Part shown: positions 58,822 to 64,000 of the stretch, piece by piece | Numbering within the stretch: position 1 is the first letter of the stretch | How the letters are laid out: each line of letters begins with the position of its first letter | Assembly (NCBI GenBank): GCA_963762615.1 | Contig: CAVXLG010000005.1 | Span: 1 to 64,000, forward strand | DNA: 64,000 bases | Direction: 5' to 3' | Origin: PALSA-505 sp963762615 | GTDB lineage: Bacteria; Actinomycetota; Actinomycetes; Streptosporangiales; Streptosporangiaceae | Notes under the pieces: model-generated | The model's input: the letters and a program-made list of their open reading frames with translations, nothing else | Told to the model about the DNA's origin: nothing | Databases searched by the model: none | Position numbers and translations under genes: made by a program

Positions 58822-59553
58822 TCAGTTCCACTTGCGACGGCTGAGCATGAAGACGGTCACCCCGGCGCAGGCGACGCTCAGTCCCACGCCAAAGACCAGG
58901 AACGCCGGCCATCCCTTCTCGACGCTGCCGGTCAGGATATTGAAGTTCTGTCCCCAGAATCCGGCAAGGAAGGAGATGGGCAGGAAAATGGTGGCCACCG
59001 CCGCCAGCCGGCGGCTCACGACCGCCAGGTGCTTGCTTGCCAGTGAGGCATGCAGGGCCAGCAGGGCGACGCATCGCTCCTCGATCGCGGCGAGTCCGGC
59101 CACGACTTGCTGCAGTTCGTCGTTGATGTCGTCGGCGTAGAGCTGGGTTTCGCTGGTGGTCCCGGGCAGGGACAGGATGAGCGGCATCCGGGCCGCGAGA
59201 TCCCTGCCTGGTGTGACGCTCCTGCGGATCACCGCGGCCCGGCGCCGTATCGCGGTGATCTCGGCGAGCTCCTGGTCGTTGGCCTCGCGCAGCACCCGCT
59301 GCTCGAGGGTATCCAGCCGTTCGTCCAGCCCGAGGGCAAGCGCGGAGAACTGGGTGTATAGCGAGCTGATTACCGGATGAAGCGCGCGGATCGGGTCGCC
59401 GCCAGGCGGGGGACGGACCGAACCTGCCCGGCGCAGTGCGTCGAGGGCGGGGCTTGCCGCCCGACGCAGCGTGATCAGAAATCCGGTGGTGTAGTAGCAG
59501 TGCACTTCGACCGGCTCGCGGAGCTGCTCATCGAGGCCGAACCCGACGAGCAT
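58822..59553 (-). CDS. Short CorA-like divalent-cation transporter protein with a GQN motif
   Basis: 243 residues. The C-terminal CorA signature has two membrane helices: LAVVSRRLAAVATIFLPISFLAGFWGQNFNIL, then PAFLVFGVGLSVACAGVTVFMLSRRKWN. The pore motif is G-Q-N rather than the universal G-M-N. The cytoplasmic funnel is partly present: HPVISSLYTQFSALALGLDERLDTLEQRVLREANDQELAEITAIRRRAAVIRRSVTP and DDINDELQQVVAGLAAIEERCVALLALHASLAS. About 70-80 residues of the usual N-terminal domain are missing. The start lies only 30 bases from the divergent PucR gene, so the 5' part may have been lost. Confidence 0.75.
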   Translation of the reverse strand: MLVGFGLDEQLREPVEVHCYYTTGFLITLRRAASPALDALRRAGSVRPPPGGDPIRALHPVISSLYTQFSALALGLDERLDTLEQRVLREANDQELAEITAIRRRAAVIRRSVTPGRDLAARMPLILSLPGTTSETQLYADDINDELQQVVAGLAAIEERCVALLALHASLASKHLAVVSRRLAAVATIFLPISFLAGFWGQNFNILTGSVEKGWPAFLVFGVGLSVACAGVTVFMLSRRKWN

Positions 59554-59583
59554 GGCCCCGTTCCAGCGGAATACTATTCGTCG

Positions 59584-60858
59584 GTGGACAGGTCAAGCCC
59601 GTCCGTGGCCAAGAGCGTGTCAGACGTCTCCGGCGCGCTCACTCCCCGCACCGCTGAACTGTCCGCGGATATTTACGACCTGATCGTCGGGGAAATCCCG
59701 CAGCTGCGCGGCGATAGGCGGATCCTGACGCTGCTGGAAGCCAGCGTCGGGGAGAACGTGGCTACCTTGCTGCATGTTCTCCAGCACGGCATCGAGCTGG
59801 AGAACGTCCGCGTCCCGACGGCGGCCGAGGAGTACGCGCGCCGGCTGGCGCAGCGAGGTATCCCCATTGCGGCGCTGCTGCGTGCCTACCGCATCGGGTC
59901 AGCCCGGTTCCAGGACTGGTGCCTGGAGGAACTCGGGCGGAGCACTGACAACGCATCGATCGTCAGCGCGGCCGGGCTGCGCATCGCCGATCTCACAGCT
60001 ACCTACATCGACCGGGTGTCAGAGGAGGTCGTGACCGCCTACGAAGCCGAGAAGGAGAATTGGCTGCGGAACCTCAGCGCGGCCCGGGCAGGCCGCGTGC
60101 GGTCGCTGCTGAGGGGCGAGCGAGTCGACCTGGACTCCTCCGAGGCGATCCTGGGCTACCGGCTCAGGCAGCACCATGCCGGCCTGGTGTGCTGGGTCGG
60201 CGAGGCCGAAGCCGGCGGCGGCGCTCTCGCGCGGCTAGAGCATGCGACCGCGGAGATAGCACGCTCGGCGGGCTGCGAGGGGCGGCCGATCTTCCTGCCG
60301 CAGGACGAGTCCAGTGCGTGGGCCTGGCTCCCGCTCGGCGCCAAGGACACCTTCTCCATCCAGGCTGCCGGCACGTGCGCCGCCGGAGCCGATGCCGGGA
60401 TCAGGTTTGCCCTCGGCTCCGCTGGCCCTGGCATCGCGGGCTTCCGCCGCACCCACCAGCAGGCACTCAGCGCGTACGCGGTCGCGCTGGCCGCGGGCCC
60501 CTCGGCACAGGACGTGACCAGCTTCAGCGACGTCGCGCCGTTGGCCCTGATGTCGGGTTCGACCGAGCTCACCCGGGCCTGGGTCATCGATACCCTCGGG
60601 CCGCTCGCGGACGACGACGACCACAACGCCACGCTGCGTAACACCCTGCGCGTCTTCCTGCAGGAGAACGGCAGCTTCAAGGCGACGGCCGAGCGGCTGT
60701 CGCTGCACAAGAACACCATCCAGTACCGGGTGCGCAAGGCTGAGGAGAGCCTCGGCCGTCCCATCGGCGAGGATCGCCTGCACGTCGAGCTGGCCCTGCT
60801 CGCAAGCCAGTGGCTGGGCGCGGCGGTCCTGCGGCAGCCGCGCGCTCGCCGGCCATGA
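59584..60858 (+). CDS. PucR-type helix-turn-helix transcriptional regulator
   Basis: 424 residues from GTG 59584; upstream in-frame sequence to 59377 overlaps the CorA-like gene and is discarded. N-terminal helical domain (LSADIYDLIVGEIPQLRGDRRILTLLEASVGENVATLLHVLQHGIELENVRVPTAAEEYARRLAQRGIPIAALLRAYRIGSARF). A central GGDEF-related/CdaR-like region follows (SSEAILGYRLRQHHAGLVCWVGEAEAGGGA). The C-terminal PucR HTH reads TLRVFLQENGSFKATAERLSLHKNTIQYRVRKAEESLGRPI. Such regulators activate catabolic or stress genes on binding a small ligand. No operon partner is evident. Confidence 0.88.
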   Translation: MDRSSPSVAKSVSDVSGALTPRTAELSADIYDLIVGEIPQLRGDRRILTLLEASVGENVATLLHVLQHGIELENVRVPTAAEEYARRLAQRGIPIAALLRAYRIGSARFQDWCLEELGRSTDNASIVSAAGLRIADLTATYIDRVSEEVVTAYEAEKENWLRNLSAARAGRVRSLLRGERVDLDSSEAILGYRLRQHHAGLVCWVGEAEAGGGALARLEHATAEIARSAGCEGRPIFLPQDESSAWAWLPLGAKDTFSIQAAGTCAAGADAGIRFALGSAGPGIAGFRRTHQQALSAYAVALAAGPSAQDVTSFSDVAPLALMSGSTELTRAWVIDTLGPLADDDDHNATLRNTLRVFLQENGSFKATAERLSLHKNTIQYRVRKAEESLGRPIGEDRLHVELALLASQWLGAAVLRQPRARRP

Positions 60859-61037
60859 CGGCACGCGAGGGCGCTGGCCGGCCTGCTCAGCGACGGACGC
60901 GGTAACGGATGTGGGTGGCCTCCGGTGTGTCGATCACCCGGACGATCTCCAACAGACGTGGTTCACCGAGTCGGTCCGGCTGCCGGAGGACTCCAGCCGC
61001 ATCGGCGGCCGGGGATACGGGTGGGGTCCGGCCCAGG
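60859..61037. other. Convergent gap between the PucR gene and the spermidine-synthase-like gene
   Basis: On the minus strand a frame reads protein-like GEPRLLEIVRVIDTPEATHIRYRVRR to a stop at 60887-60889, continuing from P-rich sequence upstream, without a clear start. It may be a lost tail or a small gene; I leave it unassigned. Confidence 0.3.
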
Positions 61038-63140
61038 TCAGGACCGCAGCGACGCCGACCTGTGCCGAGGCCGCGTCACGAAGGCCAGTCCGTAGAGCAC
61101 GCCGACCACGATCAGCAGGAACCGGTAGCCGGTGATGAGGGCAAGGTATTCGAGCGTACCGCCGACGATCGCGCCGAGCAGGTTGGCGGCGAACGCCGTG
61201 CCTATTGTCTCCACGTCGGCGAACCGCTGCGCGAAGACCAGGTTCGCCAGGTACACCGGGGCGAAGGCCAGCGCGCTGGCCGCCAGGAAGCGCGGGACCA
61301 GCGGCAGGCTGAGCGGGGCTTCCGCCGGTACCAGCCAGGTGACGGCCAGCGACGCGATCAGCAGGCCGTAGAGCACCCACGGGGGTGGCAGCTTGATATG
61401 CCGCGCCGTCTCCACCGCGAGATACACCGCGACCAGCACCCCGGCGAACACCAGCGAGTTCACGAACCAGGTGGTGCCGAAAAGCAGCGCGAACTGCACG
61501 ATGTTCTTCGTCTCGAGCAAGAGGAACGCGGCGCCCATGAAGGCCAGGTCGAGGTACCGCTGCATCCCGCGGTACGAGCCGCCGCCGACCCGGACGAGCA
61601 GGATCGAGCCGAGCAGGATGGCTCCGAGCATCCACAGGTAGCTGCCCGGGATCGTCGAGGAGGGCAGGTACGGGAACGGGTGGTCGTCGGTCGAGGGAGC
61701 GACCTTCTGGCCGTGCCAGTAGCTGGCGCAGCCCGGGACCGGCCCGTTCAGGTGCGCGGTCAGCACCGCCAGCCGGCGGCCGCCGAGCGGCGGGCCGACG
61801 TTCTGGCAGGGATCCCGGTTGAACGCGCTCTCGATCGTGCTCGCGTACCGGTTGAGCAGGAACGGCGCGTAATAGTTGTACATCGCGAACGTGCCCCCGG
61901 GGACCAGGTGCTTCTTCACCGTGGCCACCGACTGGGACGTGAGCAGGAAGCTCTCCAGCCGGATCGCGGACTGCCCGGAGACCGCCTCCAGCGAGTCGGG
62001 CAGCGCGAACAGGATGAGGTTGTAGCGCTTGTTCGTGTCCTGCAGGTACTCGCGGCCGTCGGCCGTGTGGGTGGTCACCCGGCTGCTGTCAAAGGGGTGG
62101 CTCGGGTTCTGCTGGCGGCCGATGTGCAGCAGTTGCGGGTCGATCTCCACGGCGTCGACGTGCTGGGCTCCCTCGGACAGCGCGACGGTGGTGTCGTTGC
62201 CGGTCCCCGCGCCGATGATGAGGACGTTCTTCAGGTCCGCCCGGGGGATGTGCAGGTACGGGTAGAAGTAGAACGGCTTCTGCTTCTTGAGTATCGCCAG
62301 CGACCGGGCGGCCTGGTAAGGGACGTTGTTCGCGGACACGTACAGGGCGGGAGCCCGGCCGCCGTGCGCCTGGACCGAGAGCTTGTTGTAGGGCGACCAG
62401 GTCTGGTTCGGGATGAACGACTCGAGGCAGAGCAGCGTAATGATCACCAGGGCAGCGGCCACCTGCCACCACCGGATCCTGGGCGCCAGTATCAGCACGA
62501 TGCCGGCGCAGGCGATGAAGCCCCAGGTCGCGGGCGGCTGGTTGAGGAACGACAGGAGAGAGAACAGCGCGATCCCCGCGATGCTGCCGGCGACGTCCAG
62601 CCGGTAGGCGCTGAGCGGCCGGAACCGGGTGAAGATCCTGGCCACCCCCTGGCCGAGGCCGGCCATGACCGCCGTGACCAGGACGAAGATGACGCTGAGG
62701 CTGACCGGTTGCGGCAGCGCGAGCATGTTCCTCAGGCCCCGGTAGGGATGTGGCCCGGACAGGGACGAAAGGATCACCGGGAAGGCGAGGACGAAGCCGA
62801 CCAGCAGCAGCAGCGCAACCGGCGTCCAGCGCAGGTAGTCGCGCCTGGTCCGCGCGTTCAGGAAGCCGATCCCGATGCCGAGGAAGCTGGCCAGCAGGAC
62901 GAAGTTGGTTGCCTTGGTCACAAAGACGTTGTTCGAGGTGACCCACCGGATCAGGGCCAGCTCGACGAACAGCATCAGGAAGCTGGCAAAAGCGAGCCTG
63001 ACCTGTTCCGTCCGCGTTTCCCCGGCCGGCGCCCCCGGCTTGCCGGGGGCGCGCTCTTGGCCTGTAGTGTCATCGGTCCGGGCAGTCGTGCCCGCATCAG
63101 CGGAGCCTGGTCCAGAATGCACGGGTGCCAAGGTACCCAA
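61038..63140 (-). CDS. Spermidine-synthase-like protein embedded in a multi-pass membrane protein
   Basis: 700 residues. Residues about 45-260 have six or so membrane helices (LAFASFLMLFVELALIRWV, FVLLASFLGIGIGFLNA, VALLLLVGFVLAFPVIL, VIFVLVTAVMAGLGQGVARIF, and others). The methyltransferase/spermidine-synthase domain lies at about 265-480: SPYNKLSVQAHGGR, VLIIGAGTGNDTTVALSEGAQHVDAVEIDPQLLHIGRQQ (SAM-type glycine loop and acidic E-I-D-P), VTTHTADGREYLQDTNKRYNLILFALPDS, GGTFAMYNYYAPF. A further five or six membrane helices form the C-terminus. The family has no established activity; aminopropyl transfer is only inferred from fold. It is divergent from the sigma factor at 63318. Confidence 0.82.
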   Translation of the reverse strand: MGTLAPVHSGPGSADAGTTARTDDTTGQERAPGKPGAPAGETRTEQVRLAFASFLMLFVELALIRWVTSNNVFVTKATNFVLLASFLGIGIGFLNARTRRDYLRWTPVALLLLVGFVLAFPVILSSLSGPHPYRGLRNMLALPQPVSLSVIFVLVTAVMAGLGQGVARIFTRFRPLSAYRLDVAGSIAGIALFSLLSFLNQPPATWGFIACAGIVLILAPRIRWWQVAAALVIITLLCLESFIPNQTWSPYNKLSVQAHGGRAPALYVSANNVPYQAARSLAILKKQKPFYFYPYLHIPRADLKNVLIIGAGTGNDTTVALSEGAQHVDAVEIDPQLLHIGRQQNPSHPFDSSRVTTHTADGREYLQDTNKRYNLILFALPDSLEAVSGQSAIRLESFLLTSQSVATVKKHLVPGGTFAMYNYYAPFLLNRYASTIESAFNRDPCQNVGPPLGGRRLAVLTAHLNGPVPGCASYWHGQKVAPSTDDHPFPYLPSSTIPGSYLWMLGAILLGSILLVRVGGGSYRGMQRYLDLAFMGAAFLLLETKNIVQFALLFGTTWFVNSLVFAGVLVAVYLAVETARHIKLPPPWVLYGLLIASLAVTWLVPAEAPLSLPLVPRFLAASALAFAPVYLANLVFAQRFADVETIGTAFAANLLGAIVGGTLEYLALITGYRFLLIVVGVLYGLAFVTRPRHRSASLRS

Positions 63141-63317
63141 AACCCGCGGCCAAAGGCGAGCAAATCACGCATCTGGAGCATCCGGGGAGTCAGCACTCGC
63201 CCGCCGCGACCGCAGCTGAGCGGGTGCCGCTCAGCTGAACGACCAGGCCGGCTGTCACATCGAGGGCACCTGGCGGGTCAGTACGGTGACACACCGGGGA
63301 ACGCGAGGGCGTGCTGG

Positions 63318-64000
63318 ATGGACGACAGCCAGTGGCTGGCCGATCGGTTCGAGGAGCACCGGGCTCACCTGCGGGCGGTGGCTTACCGGATGCTTGGCTC
63401 GCTCGCCGAGGCCGACGATGCCGTCCAGGATGCCTGGGAGCGCGCCAGCCGGGCCGGGGCGGGCGGGGTCGAGAACCTGGGCGGGTGGCTGACGACGGTC
63501 GTTGCCCGGATCTGCCTCAACATGCTCCGCTCGCGGAACGCCCGGCGCGAGGAATCCCTGGATGCGCTCCTGCCCGACCCGATCGTCAGCCGCGAAACAG
63601 ACCTTCATCCCGAGGAGGAGGCGCTGCTGGCCGACTCGGTCGGCCTGGCCCTCCAGGTCGTACTCGATACCCTGACCCCCGCGGAGCGCCTGGCGTTCGT
63701 GCTGCACGACATGTTCGGCCTGCCTTTTGAGGAGATCGCCCCGATGGCCGGACGGACGCCCGAAGCGGCGCGGCAGCTGGCCAGCAGGGCCCGCCGCCGG
63801 GTCAAGGGCGCTGAGATCGCGGCGCCGGATCCCGATCGCGCCCGGCAGCGCGTGGTGGTCGACGCCTTCTTCGCCGCCTCGCGCGCTGGCGATTTCGACG
63901 CCCTTGTCGCCGTGCTCCACCCCGATGTCGTGCTGCGAGCTGACTTCAGTCCCGGGCACCCGGCGGCGTCCGCGGTGATTCGCGGCGCGGCAGGCGTCGC
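63318..64000 (+). CDS. ECF sigma factor with SnoaL-like tail (SigJ/ECF41-like), cut by the right edge
   Basis: Begins ATG 63318 and stays open to the window end (227 codons seen). Region 2: WLADRFEEHRAHLRAVAYRMLGSLAEADDAVQDAWERASRAGAGGVENLGGWLTTVVARICLNMLRSRNARREE. Region 4: LDTLTPAERLAFVLHDMFGLPFEEIAPMAGRTPEAARQLASRARRRVKG. A SnoaL-like domain begins at about residue 175 (RQRVVVDAFFAASRAGDFDALVAVLHPDVVLRADFSPGHPAASAVIRGAAGV). This is the ECF41/SigJ arrangement, in which the tail both activates and restrains the factor. Its promoter lies in the short divergent region with the spermidine-synthase-like gene. Confidence 0.88.
   Translation, partial: MDDSQWLADRFEEHRAHLRAVAYRMLGSLAEADDAVQDAWERASRAGAGGVENLGGWLTTVVARICLNMLRSRNARREESLDALLPDPIVSRETDLHPEEEALLADSVGLALQVVLDTLTPAERLAFVLHDMFGLPFEEIAPMAGRTPEAARQLASRARRRVKGAEIAAPDPDRARQRVVVDAFFAASRAGDFDALVAVLHPDVVLRADFSPGHPAASAVIRGAAGV

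Overview
The window is high-GC DNA with strong G/C bias at third codon positions. It carries several ECF sigma factors, an NB-ARC/TPR (STAND) protein, a DUF5134 membrane protein, a fragment of a mycothiol-dependent-isomerase-like protein, a deazaflavin (DDN-type) oxidoreductase and a secreted sedolisin. Together these point to a soil-type Actinomycetota, probably filamentous. No rRNA, tRNA or CRISPR array was seen.

Left part (1-18.7 kb): an accessory, decaying region. It holds a frameshifted gene that runs off the left edge, a split PD-(D/E)XK-like gene, a remnant of an isoprenylcysteine methyltransferase, a twice-frameshifted GlcG/HbpS-like gene, truncated transposases, an intact integrase-core IS (about 10896-12089) and a broken HAD gene. 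Apparently intact genes among them are a secreted small protein, a GNAT acetyltransferase, an ECF sigma factor overlapping a membrane-anchored putative anti-sigma partner and followed by a beta-propeller/DUF11 surface protein, a STAS protein, the STAND/TPR protein and an APC permease.

Middle (18.6-33.7 kb): the most coherent unit. Thirteen minus-strand genes with small gaps or stop/start overlaps run from a GntR/FadR-type regulator through two paralogous amidohydrolases, a complete branched-chain-type ABC importer (lipoprotein, two permeases, two ATPases), a 4,5-dihydroxyphthalate-decarboxylase-like protein, two alpha/beta hydrolases, a fumarylacetoacetate-hydrolase-fold protein and a RidA protein. 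A GntR-type palindrome sits at the divergent promoter facing a MetE/UROD-like gene, and an aromatic-ring FAD monooxygenase follows. I read this as an undescribed regulated uptake-and-catabolism island for an amide or aromatic compound; the substrate cannot be read from sequence.

34-43 kb: an oxalate-decarboxylase-type bicupin, an HSL-like hydrolase, an aldo/keto reductase, a SnoaL-like protein, an ECF sigma factor with a SnoaL-like tail, and an SDR / DUF899 / DDN-type oxidoreductase group.

43.2-48.5 kb: an IS66-family element with perfect 17-bp terminal repeats and an 8-bp target duplication. It contains a SnoaL-like passenger gene and lies just upstream of a large secreted S53 (sedolisin) protease.

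48.9-56 kb: a copper island of a DUF5134 membrane protein, a CopA-type ATPase, a membrane/SCO fusion, a lipoprotein and a CsoR repressor. An exact four-unit 22-bp tandem array lies in the divergent promoter region.

56-64 kb: a subtilisin-like protein split by one base, a short CorA-like protein, a PucR-type regulator, a membrane-embedded spermidine-synthase-like protein and an ECF sigma factor cut by the right edge. Several otherwise well-conserved genes across the window are broken by single-base shifts. Either pseudogenisation is common here or the assembly contains indel errors.
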